A stretch of DNA of 64,000 bases, taken from the NCBI RefSeq assembly GCF_001436555.1, contig NZ_AYZR01000008.1:370753-434752 (forward strand), in the 5' to 3' direction. Shown here one piece after another: positions 9,794 to 21,149 of the stretch. A program made the position numbers and the translations under genes. A model generated the notes under the pieces. It saw only the letters and a program-made list of their open reading frames with translations. It was not told the DNA's origin and searched no databases. Origin of the DNA: Lentilactobacillus senioris DSM 24302 = JCM 17472 (lineage in GTDB: Bacteria > Bacillota > Bacilli > Lactobacillales > Lactobacillaceae). Every line of letters begins with the position of its first letter. Position 1 is the first letter of the stretch.

Positions 9794-10696
9794 ATGGACA
9801 ATCCTAATTTTCATTCTGGCTTTGTAGCTATTGTTGGTCGGCCCAACGTAGGTAAATCAACCTTTTTGAATCGTGTGGTCGGTCAAAAAGTTGCCATTAT
9901 GAGTGATAAAGCTCAAACTACTCGAAACAAAATTCAAGGAGTCTACACCACCGATGACTCCCAAATCGTGTTTATTGATACTCCAGGTATCCATAAACCT
10001 CAAAATAAGTTGGGCGACTTTATGATGAATTCTGCCCTGTCTGCTTTAAATGAAGTAGATGCAGTATTATTCATGGTGAACGCAACCGAACGTCGGGGCG
10101 CGGGGGATAATTTTATTATTGATCAACTTAAAACGGTTAAGAAACCAATTTTTTTGGTAATTAATAAAATTGATGAGATCAGCCCAGATGATTTATTTCC
10201 AATTATCGAACAGTATAAAGAAGCTTTGCCATTTACTGACATTTTTCCAATTTCAGCACTTCAAGGCAACAACGTTACTGAATTACTAACTAAGTTAACC
10301 GAAACGTTACCAGAAGGTCCCCAGTACTACCCAGAAGACCAGGTAACTGATCATCCTGAACGTTTTATTGTTTCAGAATTAATTCGAGAAAAGGTACTTC
10401 AACTTACTAGACAAGAAATTCCTCATTCAGTGGCCGTTTATATTGAAAAAATTGCAAACGAAGGGGAGAAAGTTCACATCCAAGCGACCATCATTGTTGA
10501 ACGAGATGGTCAAAAGGGAATTGTGATTGGTAAGCAGGGTTCAATGTTGAAGAAAATTGGTACTTTAGCGCGGAAAGATATTGAAAACTTGCTTGGAAGC
10601 AAAGTTTATTTGGAACTCTGGGTTAAAGTAGTGCCTAGATGGCGGGATAAGGCTTCACTATTGCAATCATATGGTTACCGTAAAAATGATTACTAG
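9794..10696 (+). CDS. era: GTPase Era
   Basis: Ribosome-assembly GTPase that binds the 3' end of 16S rRNA, 300 residues. The G1 loop GRPNVGKST starts at residue 15, DTPG is near 64, NKID is near 125, and the C-terminal KH domain contains [13 protein letters not shown]. The ATG at 9794 is preferred over an in-frame GTG nine bases upstream because [15 protein letters not shown] matches Era N-termini. Confidence 0.97.
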   Translation: MDNPNFHSGFVAIVGRPNVGKSTFLNRVVGQKVAIMSDKAQTTRNKIQGVYTTDDSQIVFIDTPGIHKPQNKLGDFMMNSALSALNEVDAVLFMVNATERRGAGDNFIIDQLKTVKKPIFLVINKIDEISPDDLFPIIEQYKEALPFTDIFPISALQGNNVTELLTKLTETLPEGPQYYPEDQVTDHPERFIVSELIREKVLQLTRQEIPHSVAVYIEKIANEGEKVHIQATIIVERDGQKGIVIGKQGSMLKKIGTLARKDIENLLGSKVYLELWVKVVPRWRDKASLLQSYGYRKNDY

Positions 10697-10718
10697 GCTT
10701 TAATAAAGGAATGATCAA

Positions 10719-11483
10719 GTGAACTATAAGCATCAGACTACTGATTTTCACGCTATTATGATGTATTCGAGGCCCTATAAAGAACGAGATTTATTAGTTA
10801 AGTATTTCACCAAAGAGTTTGGCATTAAAATGTTTTTAATGCGGGGAGCCAAGAAACCTAATTTCAAAATGCGAGCGGCATTACTACCGTTTTCTGATGG
10901 TTGGTTTAGTGGTAGTGTTTCTGGCAATGGGTTGTCTTATGTAAACAACATTAAGGAAGTTCATCAATATTCTAACGTTAATGCTGACATTGTTTTAAAT
11001 GCTTATGTCACTTACTTGGTTTCGTTATTAGATGCAGCTTTTGCTGAAGGGCAAGTTCAACCTAGTTGGTTTGCCAGGCTTCAGTTAGCAATTAAAATGA
11101 TCGATTCTGGGGCAGATGTTGAGATCATCACTAATATTATGGAGATTCAACTGCTGACCGAATTTGGAGTTGCTCCTAATTGGCGGGACTGCAGTGTTTG
11201 TCATCGAACTGATTTGTCGTTTGATTTTTCAGAAGAATATGGTGGTTTATTGTGTCAAAATCACTGGTCTTTGGATCCTTACAGATTGCATTTAGATCAA
11301 CGAACCATTTATTATTTAAGGTTATTTTCCGTGGTGCAGTTGAGTCAGATTAACACAATTGACGTTAATGAACAGACTAAAAAAGCTATTCGGCGCACCA
11401 TTGACAAAATTTATGAAAATAGTGTGGGTATTGTACCTAAGAGTAAACATTTCTTGGACCAAATCGACCAATTAAAATTTTAA
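10719..11483 (+). CDS. recO: DNA repair protein RecO
   Basis: Recombination mediator that loads RecA together with RecR, 254 residues. It has an N-terminal OB fold (about 1-80) and a C-terminal helical part holding the zinc cluster region CSVCH and LLCQNH (about residues 157-180). GTG start after AAAGGAATG. Last gene of the phoH-era run; the glyQS promoter begins 15 bases after its stop. Confidence 0.95.
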   Translation: MNYKHQTTDFHAIMMYSRPYKERDLLVKYFTKEFGIKMFLMRGAKKPNFKMRAALLPFSDGWFSGSVSGNGLSYVNNIKEVHQYSNVNADIVLNAYVTYLVSLLDAAFAEGQVQPSWFARLQLAIKMIDSGADVEIITNIMEIQLLTEFGVAPNWRDCSVCHRTDLSFDFSEEYGGLLCQNHWSLDPYRLHLDQRTIYYLRLFSVVQLSQINTIDVNEQTKKAIRRTIDKIYENSVGIVPKSKHFLDQIDQLKF

Positions 11484-11497
11484 GCGTTGAGAAGCAG

Positions 11498-11526
11498 TTG
11501 ACAAATTAAAGGTTGTCAACTATGCT
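11498..11526 (+). promoter_or_regulatory. promoter for the glyQS T-box transcript
   Basis: Consensus TTGACA (11498-11503), 17-base spacer, TATGCT (11521-11526). The -35 is part of an 8-base inverted repeat, GTTGACAA at 11497-11504 and TTGTCAAC at 11513-11520. Confidence 0.85.
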
Positions 11527-11532
11527 AAAAAA

Positions 11533-11740
11533 AGTTGAATATTTAGCGAAGATAAAAGAAGATTATAAGTGGTTGTTCTAGCGACTGGGAAATGGTGCAA
11601 GCCCAGACAAGCGATTATAATTTGGCGCTTTTGGAGCTGACGTGAACTAAGTGCTGGCTATTACTAGTCAGAATTAGGGTGGAACCGCGAGATAATCGTC
11701 CCTATGTTAAATGAGCATTCATTTAGCATAGGTTTTTTTA
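11533..11740 (+). promoter_or_regulatory. glycine T-box leader
   Basis: Leader RNA that senses uncharged tRNA-Gly. The conserved T-box core AGGGTGGAACCGCG is at about 11678-11691 and the stem I apical segment GGGAAATGGTGCAAGCCC at about 11587-11604. A GGC triplet at 11624-11626 on the 3' side of stem I is the likely glycine specifier. The core is followed by the terminator listed separately, the alternative to the antiterminator. Confidence 0.93.
11701..11739 (+). terminator. T-box regulated terminator
   Basis: CCTATG-TAAATG pairs with CATTTA-CATAGG around AGCATT, followed by seven T. It forms when charged tRNA fails to stabilise the antiterminator. Confidence 0.9.
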
Positions 11741-11764
11741 TTGGCAATATTTAGGAGGATAATA

Positions 11765-12706
11765 ATGACTGAAAAGCTTTCGGTACAACAAATTATTTTG
11801 AAGTTACAACAATACTGGGCCGCTCAAGGTTGTATGTTGATGCAAGCCTATGATACTGAAAAAGGGGCCGGAACTATGAGCCCCTATACATTCTTAAGAG
11901 CAGTCGGTCCAGAACCATGGAATGCCGCTTATATTGAACCATCTAGACGACCAGCCGATGGTCGTTATGGTGAAAATCCTAACCGGTTATACCAACATCA
12001 TCAATTTCAAGTAATTATGAAGCCATCACCTGATAATATTCAGGAACTTTACTTGAACAGTTTACGGGAATTAGGGATTGATCCGTTAGAACATGATATC
12101 CGGTTTGTAGAAGATAACTGGGAAAACCCTTCCATGGGCTGTGCCGGTGTTGGTTGGGAAGTTTGGTTAGACGGAATGGAAGTTACCCAATTTACTTACT
12201 TCCAGATTGTTGGGGGATTAGAAATGAACCCTGTAGCTTCTGAAATCACTTATGGGTTAGAACGATTGAGTTCATATATTCAAGACGTTAACTCTGTTTT
12301 TGATTTGGAATGGGCTGATAACGTTAAATACGGTGATATTTTTAAGGAACCTGAATACGAACATTCTAAGTACAGTTTTGAAATTAGCGACCAAGACATG
12401 CTACTTAAATTATTCGAAGACTACGAGTCTGAAGCTAAACGTTTACTAGACCAAAACTTGGTACACCCAGCTTATGACTATATTTTAAAATGTAGTCATA
12501 CCTTTAACTTGTTAGACGCGCGCGGCGCGGTGTCAGTTACTGAACGAGCAGGTTACCTTTCTAGAATCAGAAATATGGCTAGAATTGTTGCCCGTGAGTT
12601 CGTGGAAGAACGACGCAAGTTAGGATTCCCATTAATTAAAGATGAGGCTAAACGGCAAGCATTACTTGCAGATGCAAATGAGGAGGAAACTAAGAATGGC
12701 AAATAA
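11765..12706 (+). CDS. glyQ: glycyl-tRNA synthetase alpha subunit
   Basis: Catalytic subunit of the alpha2beta2 bacterial GlyRS, 313 residues. The N-terminal region [14 protein letters not shown] and [13 protein letters not shown] is characteristic, as is [20 protein letters not shown]. The ATG at 11765 follows TTAGGAGGAT; an in-frame TTG at 11741 lies inside the terminator tail and is rejected. The 3' end overlaps glyS by 11 bases. Confidence 0.98.
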   Translation: MTEKLSVQQIILKLQQYWAAQGCMLMQAYDTEKGAGTMSPYTFLRAVGPEPWNAAYIEPSRRPADGRYGENPNRLYQHHQFQVIMKPSPDNIQELYLNSLRELGIDPLEHDIRFVEDNWENPSMGCAGVGWEVWLDGMEVTQFTYFQIVGGLEMNPVASEITYGLERLSSYIQDVNSVFDLEWADNVKYGDIFKEPEYEHSKYSFEISDQDMLLKLFEDYESEAKRLLDQNLVHPAYDYILKCSHTFNLLDARGAVSVTERAGYLSRIRNMARIVAREFVEERRKLGFPLIKDEAKRQALLADANEEETKNGK

Positions 12707-14768
12707 TTTTCTATTAGAAATCGGTTTAGAGGATATGCCGGCTCACGTAGTCACTCCCAGCGTGGAACAATTAAAGAAAAGAGTGGCAACTTATCTTAAA
12801 GATCAGCGGATTACGTTTGCTAATATTGAAATGTTTGCTACTCCTAGAAGACTGGCTGTCATTGTTAAAGATTTGGCTGATAAGCAACCTGATATTGATG
12901 AAGAAGTTAAAGGCCCAGCTAAAAAGATTGCTTTGGATGCTGATGGCAACTGGACTAAAGCCGCTATTGGCTTTAGTAAGGGTCAAGGAGCTAGTGTAGA
13001 TGACATTGTCTTTAAGGAATTAAAGGGTGTTGATTACGTTTATGTTCAAAAGCATATTCAAGGCCAACCGGTTCAAGAAGTCTTAGCTGGCTTAAAAGAT
13101 GTAATTACTGCCATGACTTTCCCAACTTTGATGAAGTGGGGAGCTAATTCTCTCAACTATATTCGACCAATTAAATGGTTGGTAGCTCTTTATAATGAAG
13201 AAGTCATTCCATTTTCGATTTTGGATATTACGACAGATAAAGTTTCTGAAGGTCACCGTTTCTTAGGTCATGAAGCAGTTATTAATACACCATTGGAATA
13301 CGAAGAAAAATTAACCGAGCAATTTGTGATTGCTAGTTTAAGTAAGCGTAAGCAAATGATTAAAGATCAAATTGCGGCGATTGCTCAAAATAATAATTGG
13401 CAAGTTCATATCGATCCTGAACTATTAGAAGAAGTTACAAACTTAGTGGAATGGCCAACCGCATTTGCTGGCGGCTTTGATCCTAAGTACCTAGTAATTC
13501 CTGACGAAGTTTTAATTACCTCTATGCGTGACCACCAACGATTCTTCTATGTTCAAGATTCTGAGGGTAAGTTGTTACCAAACTTTATCTCAGTTCGTAA
13601 TGGTAATGACCATATGATTAATAATGTGATCGCTGGTAACGAAAAAGTGTTAACCGCTCGCTTAGAAGATGCAATGTTCTTCTTTGAGGAAGATCAAAAA
13701 GTTAATGTAGCTGATTACGTAGAACGCCTTAAAAAGGTTAGCTTCCACGATAAGATTTCTACTATGTATGAAAAAATGCAACGAGTGGGAGTTATTGCTA
13801 ACCATATTGCTAATGCAATTTCATTACCAGATGCTGCTAGAGCTGATTTAACTAGAGCTTCAGAGATTTACAAGTTTGATTTAGTTTCTGGAATGGTAGG
13901 CGAATTCGCTGAATTACAAGGAGTTATGGGTGAAAAGTATGCCTTATTGCAAGGTGAAAATTCAGCTGTAGCCACTGCAATCCGCGAACATTATATGCCA
14001 ATTTCAGCTAACGGTGAGTTACCAACTAGTACAATTGGGGCTATTTTAGCGGTAGCCGATAAATTAGACAGCGTTATGACTTTCTTTGCTGCAGGAATGA
14101 TTCCAAGTGGCTCTAATGATCCTTATGCTCTTCGTCGTCAAGCGTCCGGAATTGTTCGGATTATTACTGATCAAGACTGGTCATTGAACTTAAACGATGT
14201 TTTGGTTGGAGTTGAAAAGGAAGAACAAGCTGCCGGAGTTGCTCCCGCAATTGATTTGGCAAGCCAAAATGAAGCGGTCATTGATTTCATTAAAGACCGT
14301 GTTCGCCAGTATTTAGGTGATTTGAAAGTACGTTATGATATTACGGATGCCGTGATTAACGGTTTAGAAAATAACATTTTATTTATCGTTAAGAGTGCTC
14401 AAGTGCTTACTAACCATAAAGACGATGCTGATTTCAAGAACGTAGTAGAATCATTAACGCGGGTACTAAGAATTGCCGATAAGGCGGAATCCTTAGTGAC
14501 CGTTGATCCAGCACTATTTGAAAATGAATCTGAAACTAAACTTTACGAAGCGGTCTCTGAATTAACTAAAACGATAGCTGGATTAACGGCTGATCAACTT
14601 TATACTAAGTTAGTTGCAATTAGTCCTATTATCAGTGAATACTTTGATGCTACGATGGTTATGGCTAAGGACGAAGCAATCAAAAATAATCGCTTATCAC
14701 AGCTTCACGAATTAGCTCAAATGATCTATCATTTAGGTGATTTAAACCAATTAGTGGTTAAAAGCTAA
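12696..14768 (+). CDS. glyS: glycyl-tRNA synthetase beta subunit
   Basis: tRNA-binding partner of GlyQ, 690 residues. The start is the ATG at 12696 ([17 protein letters not shown]), with AGGAGG at 12681-12686 inside the glyQ end; the open frame upstream is only glyQ in another phase. Beta-subunit marks are [10 protein letters not shown] at the N-terminus, [15 protein letters not shown] in the middle (HD-like core) and a helical C-terminal anticodon-binding part. Confidence 0.98.
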   Translation: MANNFLLEIGLEDMPAHVVTPSVEQLKKRVATYLKDQRITFANIEMFATPRRLAVIVKDLADKQPDIDEEVKGPAKKIALDADGNWTKAAIGFSKGQGASVDDIVFKELKGVDYVYVQKHIQGQPVQEVLAGLKDVITAMTFPTLMKWGANSLNYIRPIKWLVALYNEEVIPFSILDITTDKVSEGHRFLGHEAVINTPLEYEEKLTEQFVIASLSKRKQMIKDQIAAIAQNNNWQVHIDPELLEEVTNLVEWPTAFAGGFDPKYLVIPDEVLITSMRDHQRFFYVQDSEGKLLPNFISVRNGNDHMINNVIAGNEKVLTARLEDAMFFFEEDQKVNVADYVERLKKVSFHDKISTMYEKMQRVGVIANHIANAISLPDAARADLTRASEIYKFDLVSGMVGEFAELQGVMGEKYALLQGENSAVATAIREHYMPISANGELPTSTIGAILAVADKLDSVMTFFAAGMIPSGSNDPYALRRQASGIVRIITDQDWSLNLNDVLVGVEKEEQAAGVAPAIDLASQNEAVIDFIKDRVRQYLGDLKVRYDITDAVINGLENNILFIVKSAQVLTNHKDDADFKNVVESLTRVLRIADKAESLVTVDPALFENESETKLYEAVSELTKTIAGLTADQLYTKLVAISPIISEYFDATMVMAKDEAIKNNRLSQLHELAQMIYHLGDLNQLVVKS

Positions 14769-14829
14769 TTATTGCTAAATATAAATATACGTGTTACTAT
14801 ATTTCAGTGTCTCTTAAATGTACTATGTA

Positions 14830-14860
14830 ATCGCACCGCGAATTTTGGGGTGCGATTTTT
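14830..14860 (+). terminator. terminator after glyS
   Basis: ATCGCACC (14830-14837) pairs with GGTGCGAT (14849-14856), followed by T-residues. It separates glyQS from dnaG-rpoD. Confidence 0.85.
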
Positions 14861-14899
14861 GCAAGTCAGAATGGTTTTAGCTTAGGAGGATTGAAGTAA

Positions 14900-16717
14900 T
14901 TGGTAAAAATTCCGGAAGCAACCATTGAACAAATTAGGTCTCAAACTAATATTACCGATGTTGTCAGTCAATACGTTTCATTGCATCAAGCAGGTAAAAA
15001 CTTATTTGGTTTGTGTCCGTTTCATGAAGAAAAAACCGCATCTTTTTCCGTTTCAGAAAGCAAACAAATTTTCCATTGTTTCAGCTGCGGTCGTGGTGGA
15101 AATGTTTTTACGTTTTTAATGGACTTGGAAAATTTAAGTTTTCCAGAGGCAGTAATTAAAGTTGCTGAGTTTGAACATATTCCGCTTGATTCGCAATATA
15201 CGGATCAAAAAAGCGATAATGGCAATACTAATAATTCTAAAGCTAGAGAATTAAGTGCCCTTCATGAAGAGGCTGCCAAATTATACCATCATATTTTAAT
15301 GAATACTCAAATGGGACAGCCAGCGTTGGATTACTTACACCAACGGGGAATGTCTGATGAGATGATTAATGAATTTAATTTGGGGTATGCGCCTAGTCAA
15401 CGATTGTTAAAACCGGTTTTTGATGAGCGAAAAGTGGATTACCAGGTATTAAGAAAAACTGGATTATTTTCGGAAACTCAAGATGCACAGCTAATTGACA
15501 GATTTGTCGATCGAATTATGTATCCCATTAGAGACGCAAGTGGGGCGACTATTGCGTTTTCTGGCAGATTACTAACATCTAATCCTGATTTACCTAAATA
15601 TTTGAATAGTCCGGAAACAGAGATTTTTAACAAAGGACGAGTACTATTTAATCTAGATAAGGCTAAATTAGCAGTTCGAGAAAATCGGCAGGTAATTTTA
15701 TTTGAAGGGTTTATGGATGTAATTACGGCTTATTCTGCTGGAATTAAAAATGGTATTGCTTCAATGGGAACTAGCTTAACGGATGATCAAGTCTATGATA
15801 TTAAACGAATTGCTCAACAAGTTATTATCAGCTACGATGGTGATCATCCGGGACAAAAGGCGACTAAACGAGCTATCGATATATTTAAGCAGGTCCCTAT
15901 CCTAACATTAGGCATTGTCCAAGTTCCTGACGGCAAGGATCCCGATGAATATATTAAGTCTGCAGGTGGTCCAGCATTTCAAGAGCTACTGAATTCAGCT
16001 CAACCGGTTGTAGAATACCAATTGCGCCTATTAAAGCAAGATGAAAATATGCATTCAGAATCGGGTCAAGCTGAATATATTAAGCAAGCATTAGGATTAA
16101 TCGCAACGATTAATTCACCAATTGACCAAGAACTGTATTTAAATCGGTTGGGAACGGAGACCAAAATTAGCAAGGAAATTCTGAGATCACAATTACAACA
16201 GATGGCTAAGTCAACTCCGCATCCTGTAGCACAACCGACGCTGCAACGTAGAATTCCTACCAATAGTGTTAGCAATGAACCGGCTCTTTCGTTAGTTGAA
16301 AAAACAGAACGCCGGTTACTCAAACGAATGTTATATGATCGGGATGTTTGGCTACAAGTGAATAATATTTCCGGTTTTGCGTTTATTGATGAAAAATACC
16401 AAATGCTGTATTTATTGGCTGAAGGCTACTTTGCCCAATATGACCAATTTCAAATCGCTACATTTAGCAATCTGATCAAGGAACCCGGATTACAGCAATT
16501 GTTAATTAGTATTGATTTGATTGATTTACCTGAAATGGTTTCTGCTGGAGAAATTGATGATTATGTGAATGTAATCATGAATCAAGCTCCGCTAATTAAT
16601 CAAATTGCTGCTAAAAAGCAAGAATTGCTGGACGCTGGGAGAGTCGGTGATCAACAGCGTCAACGACAACTATTGGTTGATTTAATTGCATTAGAACAAA
16701 AAAAGCGAGCTAAGTAA
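14900..16717 (+). CDS. dnaG: DNA primase
   Basis: Makes RNA primers at the replication fork, 605 residues. The N-terminal zinc-binding domain has Cys39, His42, Cys60 and Cys63; the TOPRIM core includes LFEGFMDVI and [12 protein letters not shown]; the C-terminal part (from about 430) is the helicase-binding domain. TTG start with AGGAGG at 14885-14890. It is followed 19 bases later by rpoD, the usual macromolecular-synthesis order. Confidence 0.98.
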   Translation: MVKIPEATIEQIRSQTNITDVVSQYVSLHQAGKNLFGLCPFHEEKTASFSVSESKQIFHCFSCGRGGNVFTFLMDLENLSFPEAVIKVAEFEHIPLDSQYTDQKSDNGNTNNSKARELSALHEEAAKLYHHILMNTQMGQPALDYLHQRGMSDEMINEFNLGYAPSQRLLKPVFDERKVDYQVLRKTGLFSETQDAQLIDRFVDRIMYPIRDASGATIAFSGRLLTSNPDLPKYLNSPETEIFNKGRVLFNLDKAKLAVRENRQVILFEGFMDVITAYSAGIKNGIASMGTSLTDDQVYDIKRIAQQVIISYDGDHPGQKATKRAIDIFKQVPILTLGIVQVPDGKDPDEYIKSAGGPAFQELLNSAQPVVEYQLRLLKQDENMHSESGQAEYIKQALGLIATINSPIDQELYLNRLGTETKISKEILRSQLQQMAKSTPHPVAQPTLQRRIPTNSVSNEPALSLVEKTERRLLKRMLYDRDVWLQVNNISGFAFIDEKYQMLYLLAEGYFAQYDQFQIATFSNLIKEPGLQQLLISIDLIDLPEMVSAGEIDDYVNVIMNQAPLINQIAAKKQELLDAGRVGDQQRQRQLLVDLIALEQKKRAK

Positions 16718-16736
16718 ACAAAGTGGAGGCAATTTA

Positions 16737-17867
16737 ATGGCTGAAAAGAAAAGTGGCAAGTCAGGACAAGTAAAAGTAGAAAAAACGTATCAAAAGGTTT
16801 TTAACGAATTGGTTAAAACAAATAAACCAATTGGGCACGTTGTCTATTCAGAGCTTGAAGATAAGATCATCACTCCATATACCTTAAATGATAAGGGAAC
16901 TGAAGAACTTTTAGAAATGGTAGAAGATGCTGGGATTAGTGTCGTTGATGAAAATGGTGAACCAGATCCTCGGGCTATTGGAGCTGCCAAAAAGGTTACT
17001 AAAAAAGAGTTAGCCGATGTCTCTGCTCCTACTGGGGTTAAAATTAACGATCCTGTTAGAATGTATCTTAAAGAAATTGGTCGAGTACCATTGCTAAAAG
17101 CTGATGAAGAAATTAGCTTGGCAAAACGAATTGAAGACGGTGACGAGTCTGCTAAGCAAGAACTAGCTGAAGCCAACTTACGTTTGGTGGTTTCTATTGC
17201 TAAACGATACGTTGGTCGGGGAATGCAATTCTTAGATTTAATTCAAGAAGGAAACATGGGGTTGATGAAAGCGGTAGAAAAGTTTGATTACCGTAAGGGA
17301 TTTAAATTCTCAACTTATGCTACTTGGTGGATCAGACAAGCAATTACCCGGGCTATTGCGGATCAAGCTCGGACAATTCGAATTCCAGTCCACATGGTTG
17401 AAACGATCAATAAATTAATCAGAATTCAACGACAATTACTTCAAGATTTGGGTCGTGAACCCCTTCCGGAAGAAATTGGGGCTGAAATGGATATGCCAAC
17501 TGATAAGGTACGAGAAATTCTTAAGATTGCTCAAGAACCCGTATCATTAGAAACTCCAATTGGTGAAGAGGACGATTCTCACTTGGGAGACTTTATTGAG
17601 GATCAAGATGCAACTTCTCCAGCTGATCATGCAGCTTATGAATTGTTAAAAGAACAATTGGAAAGTGTCCTAGATACACTAACTGATCGTGAAGAAAATG
17701 TTTTACGCCTTAGATTTGGGTTGGATGATGGTAGAACCAGAACTCTTGAAGAAGTTGGAAAAGTCTTTGGGGTTACTCGGGAACGAATTCGACAAATTGA
17801 AGCTAAAGCATTACGGAAGTTGCGTCATCCATCACGGAGTAAACAACTAAAAGACTTTTTAGAATAG
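16737..17867 (+). CDS. rpoD: RNA polymerase principal sigma factor
   Basis: Housekeeping sigma-A factor, 376 residues. Region 1.2 [10 protein letters not shown], region 2 with [14 protein letters not shown] (-10 recognition), region 3, and region 4 with the helix-turn-helix [18 protein letters not shown] are all present. Region 1.1 is short, as in Firmicutes. ATG after GTGGAGG. A strong terminator follows directly. Confidence 0.98.
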   Translation: MAEKKSGKSGQVKVEKTYQKVFNELVKTNKPIGHVVYSELEDKIITPYTLNDKGTEELLEMVEDAGISVVDENGEPDPRAIGAAKKVTKKELADVSAPTGVKINDPVRMYLKEIGRVPLLKADEEISLAKRIEDGDESAKQELAEANLRLVVSIAKRYVGRGMQFLDLIQEGNMGLMKAVEKFDYRKGFKFSTYATWWIRQAITRAIADQARTIRIPVHMVETINKLIRIQRQLLQDLGREPLPEEIGAEMDMPTDKVREILKIAQEPVSLETPIGEEDDSHLGDFIEDQDATSPADHAAYELLKEQLESVLDTLTDREENVLRLRFGLDDGRTRTLEEVGKVFGVTRERIRQIEAKALRKLRHPSRSKQLKDFLE

Positions 17868-17872
17868 CGAGA

Positions 17873-17897
17873 AGCGAGAGAGATCTCGCTTTTTTTA
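17873..17897 (+). terminator. terminator after rpoD
   Basis: AGCGAGA (17873-17879) and TCTCGCT (17884-17890) with a four-base loop, followed by a run of seven T. Confidence 0.9.
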
Positions 17898-17979
17898 TTG
17901 GTTTCATAAAAATGATTAATTAATTTATAGCTGAGCATAGTATAATAATTGTAATTATAAAATAAGGAGTTTCTCTTCC

Positions 17980-18684
17980 ATGAATAGTTTTCATCTATCT
18001 GAGCGACTGCAAGCAGTTGCCAGCTTTGTCCCTCAAAATAGTCGGTTGGCCGACATCGGTTCTGATCACGCCTATTTACCAATTCACCTAGTACAAGAGC
18101 ATTTGATTTCATTTGCCATTGCTGGAGAGGTGGCTAAGGGGCCGTTGGCTAATGCAGCTCATGAAATTCAGCAAGCAGGATTAAGTAATCAAATTTTACC
18201 GCGTCTAGCTGATGGATTAGCAGCTGTTAATCTAGATGATCATGTTGATGCGATAACTATTGCTGGTATGGGTGGAACGCTGATTACTAAAATTTTAACT
18301 AGTGGCAAAGCTAAGTTAATGGAAAAGCCACTGTTAATTTTGCAACCTAATGTGAATGAAGATTTAGTTAGAACTTGGTTAATGAACAATGGTTACCGAA
18401 TTAAAGCGGAAACTATTTTGCATGATTTAGGTCACACTTATGAAATTATTGTGGGTGAAGCAGTGGAGCAACCAGTTCACTATTCAGACCTAGAGGTTAA
18501 ATTCGGTCCGTTTTTGATGCAAGAAGTTAATTTAGCGTTTCGAAACAAGTGGCAACAACGCTTAGATACCCTAGCTAAAATTAAGGTTAATTTGCAGAGG
18601 GCAAGTCACCTAGACGATGCTAAATTACTAGCGGTGGAACAAGAAATTAAAATGATTAATGAGGTGTTAGACGATGAAAGTTAA
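17980..18684 (+). CDS. trmK: tRNA (adenine22-N1)-methyltransferase
   Basis: SAM-dependent enzyme that makes m1A22 in tRNA, 234 residues. Rossmann motif I LADIGSDHAYLP is at 23-34 and IAGMGGTLI near 90 is the family's catalytic-site segment. The C-terminal third is helical. ATG with AAGGAG about ten bases upstream; a TATAAT at 17941-17946 is a plausible -10. The end overlaps the Nif3-like gene by 11 bases, the same pairing as B. subtilis yqfN-yqfO. Confidence 0.94.
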   Translation: MNSFHLSERLQAVASFVPQNSRLADIGSDHAYLPIHLVQEHLISFAIAGEVAKGPLANAAHEIQQAGLSNQILPRLADGLAAVNLDDHVDAITIAGMGGTLITKILTSGKAKLMEKPLLILQPNVNEDLVRTWLMNNGYRIKAETILHDLGHTYEIIVGEAVEQPVHYSDLEVKFGPFLMQEVNLAFRNKWQQRLDTLAKIKVNLQRASHLDDAKLLAVEQEIKMINEVLDDES

Positions 18685-19777
18685 AACGTTAGTTGATCGC
18701 TTTGAAAAGTTTGCTCCGAAAAAAATAGCTGAAAAAAATGATCCAGTCGGCTTGCAGATTGGCTCGTTGGATGCCGACGTCCATAAGGTAATGGTGACGC
18801 TAGATGTTCGCCCAGAAGTGGTAGATGAGGCTATTGAAAAGGGTGTTGACTTTATTTTTGCTCACCATCCAGTGATGTTTCGTCCAGCTAAAAATTTAGA
18901 TTTGAGTGATCCGCAAAACGCAATGTACGCTAAAATTATCGCTAATCACATTACGGTCTATGCTGCCCATACTAATTTGGACTCTGCTAACGGGGGCTTA
19001 AATGACTGGTTAGCTGAGACTTTAGGATTAGAAGAAACTACTGGTTTGGTTCCTGGAGTAGTGGAACAGGTTTACTTGCTAACCGTCCAAACCCCTAAAG
19101 TGTATTCTGAAGCTATTCGGATGTCGTTAGAGGATGCAGGTGGCAAGCTCCAATTGCCTGATCAAGATGGTTATACTTTTCAATGGGATGGTACAACTAG
19201 ATTGACCACCGCTAGTAATTCGGCACTGCCTCAAACTAGTAGTAGTCAAAATGATACTCGCATTGAATTTGAAGTTCCGGAATCTAACCTTACTGCGGTA
19301 ATGATGGCCTTAAAGGATGTTTTTCCTGGTGATAATCCAATTTATAGATTGGTTAAACTAGAAGATAGTCGCTTGCAATACTATATGGGCCGAATTGGTA
19401 ACCTACCTGAGTCTATGACCGTTCTCGAATTTGCTAATAAATGCAAGCAAGACTTTAATGTTGCTGGCTTACGAGTCATCGCAGCTAATCTGGATCAAAA
19501 AGTTCAACGAGTAGCGGTTTTAGGCGGCGATGGTGGTAAATTCTTCCGCTTAGCTCAACAACAGGGAGCAGATGTTTACGTTACCGGTGACGTTTACTAT
19601 CATACCGGCCATGATATGTTAGCGGCCGGATTACCAGTGGTAGATCCCGGACATCACATCGAACAAATCGTTAAGCCGAAATTGACACAATTATTTACCG
19701 AATGGGCAATGCAATCCAACTGGTCCATCGAAGTAATTGCATCTACGATTAACACCGATCCGTTCACATTTATTTAA
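18674..19777 (+). CDS. Nif3-like dinuclear metal center protein (GTP cyclohydrolase I type 2 family)
   Basis: Protein of 367 residues in the Nif3/YqfO family, whose true substrate is unresolved. Metal ligands are visible as HHPVMF (His64, His65), [10 protein letters not shown] (about 99), and VDPGHHIEQ near residue 332. A PII-like insertion (about 130-230) separates the two halves, as in YqfO. It is translated from inside the trmK end. Confidence 0.92.
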   Translation: MKVKTLVDRFEKFAPKKIAEKNDPVGLQIGSLDADVHKVMVTLDVRPEVVDEAIEKGVDFIFAHHPVMFRPAKNLDLSDPQNAMYAKIIANHITVYAAHTNLDSANGGLNDWLAETLGLEETTGLVPGVVEQVYLLTVQTPKVYSEAIRMSLEDAGGKLQLPDQDGYTFQWDGTTRLTTASNSALPQTSSSQNDTRIEFEVPESNLTAVMMALKDVFPGDNPIYRLVKLEDSRLQYYMGRIGNLPESMTVLEFANKCKQDFNVAGLRVIAANLDQKVQRVAVLGGDGGKFFRLAQQQGADVYVTGDVYYHTGHDMLAAGLPVVDPGHHIEQIVKPKLTQLFTEWAMQSNWSIEVIASTINTDPFTFI

Positions 19778-19791
19778 AAGGAGTGCTGATA

Positions 19792-21030
19792 ATGGCTAAA
19801 TATGATAACTTAATTCCTAATTTTTTAGACTTTGTACGGGTAAATACTCGTTCCGATGAAACCTCAACAACAATTCCTTCTGCTCAACGTGAAGTTGATT
19901 TCTTAAATTCATTAAAAGAGTTGCTGACTAAAATGGGCTTACAAGACGTTCATACTAACCAACAAAGTGGTTATGTCTTTGCTACATTACCAGCTAATCA
20001 GGACAAATCAGTGCCTACGGTAGGATTTATTTCCCATGTAGATACAGCTGATTTTAATGGAGAAAATGTCAATCCTCAGATCGTTGAAAATTATGATGGT
20101 CAATCCGTGATTAAACTGGATGCTGCTGGCGAATTTGTATTGGATCCAGCCGTTTTCCCTAATTTAAAAAATTATGCTGGCCATACACTAATTACAACTG
20201 ACGGTTCTACTTTATTAGGAGCGGATGATAAAGCGGGGGTGGCAGAAATTATTGCCGCAGCAACTTATTTATTAGCTCACCCAGAAATAAAACACGGAGA
20301 CATTAAACTTGGTTTTGGTCCGGACGAAGAAATTGGTACCGGAGCCGATCACTTTGATGTGGCCGACTTTGCCGCTGATGTGGCGTACACCGTTGATGGC
20401 GGTCCTGCTGGTGAGTTAAGTTACGAAACTTTTAACGCTGCAGATGCCAGAGTTGAAATTAAAGGGACTAACGTTCATCCTTCAGAAGCAAAAGGAGTAA
20501 TGGTGAATGCTTCTCAGGTAGCCATTGATTTTCATAACCGTTTGCCTAAAGACGCTAGACCAGAAAATACTGAGGGCAGACAAGGATTCTTTCACCTTTA
20601 TGAAATGAAGGGGGACGTAGATGCTAGTCAACTACGTTATATTATCCGGGATCACGATCGAAACCAATTTGAACAACAAAAGCAATTAATCACTGACATT
20701 ACTGCTGATATGAATCGCCAATTTGGTAGTGACCGAATTAAATTAACTCTGACTGATCAGTATTACAATATGGGCGAGGTCATTGCTAAGGACCCAACGG
20801 TAGTTGATGTTGCTGAGCAAGCCATGAAAAATGTGGGCGTAGTACCTAATATTTTCCCAGTTCGCGGAGGTACTGATGGTTCTAAGATTTCTTTCATGGG
20901 ACTACCAACGCCGAATATTTTTGCAGGTGGTGAAAACATGCATGGTCGTTTTGAATATGTTTCAGAAGAAACTATGGAAAAAGCGACCGATGTAATTATT
21001 GAAATCGTAAAATTATACGCAGAAAAGTAA
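19792..21030 (+). CDS. pepT: peptidase T (tripeptide aminopeptidase)
   Basis: M20-family zinc aminopeptidase that releases N-terminal residues from tripeptides in the cytoplasm, 412 residues. Metal and catalytic segments are [32 protein letters not shown] and VDGG, with a closing [13 protein letters not shown]. The ATG at 19792 follows AAGGAGTG; a TTG nine bases earlier is not needed. It fits the peptide-scavenging physiology of lactic acid bacteria. Confidence 0.96.
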   Translation: MAKYDNLIPNFLDFVRVNTRSDETSTTIPSAQREVDFLNSLKELLTKMGLQDVHTNQQSGYVFATLPANQDKSVPTVGFISHVDTADFNGENVNPQIVENYDGQSVIKLDAAGEFVLDPAVFPNLKNYAGHTLITTDGSTLLGADDKAGVAEIIAAATYLLAHPEIKHGDIKLGFGPDEEIGTGADHFDVADFAADVAYTVDGGPAGELSYETFNAADARVEIKGTNVHPSEAKGVMVNASQVAIDFHNRLPKDARPENTEGRQGFFHLYEMKGDVDASQLRYIIRDHDRNQFEQQKQLITDITADMNRQFGSDRIKLTLTDQYYNMGEVIAKDPTVVDVAEQAMKNVGVVPNIFPVRGGTDGSKISFMGLPTPNIFAGGENMHGRFEYVSEETMEKATDVIIEIVKLYAEK

Positions 21031-21032
21031 TT

Positions 21033-21049
21033 GGTCAAAATTGGTCAAA
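21033..21049 (+). promoter_or_regulatory. CtsR operator upstream of clpB
   Basis: Two GGTCAAA heptamers (21033-21039 and 21043-21049) separated by three bases match the direct-repeat CtsR box. It lies just before the candidate -35 of clpB, which implies repression of clpB at normal temperature. Confidence 0.9.
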
Positions 21050-21053
21050 TTAT

Positions 21054-21082
21054 TTCTCAATACTTCATTTATCTGTTAATAT
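21054..21082 (+). promoter_or_regulatory. clpB promoter
   Basis: TTCTCA (21054-21059), 17-base spacer, extended -10 TGTTAATAT with TAATAT at 21077-21082. It lies directly downstream of the CtsR box. Confidence 0.7.
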
Positions 21083-21090
21083 AGGTTTAC

Positions 21091-21125
21091 AAAGTTTGAA
21101 ATGATAATCATTTCAAACTTTTTTA
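21091..21125 (+). terminator. long hairpin with T-run in the clpB leader
   Basis: AAGTTTGAAATGA pairs with TCATTTCAAACTT around a three-base loop and runs into six T. It looks like the pepT terminator, yet it lies downstream of the apparent clpB promoter, so it would be at the very 5' end of clpB mRNA. Confidence 0.7.
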
Positions 21126-21149
21126 AACTAAAAAATTAAGGTGAAATAT

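Noticed and set aside
12771-12986. Minus-strand open frame inside glyS
   Set aside because: Antisense shadow of a well-supported gene; no ribosome-binding site and no recognisable protein.
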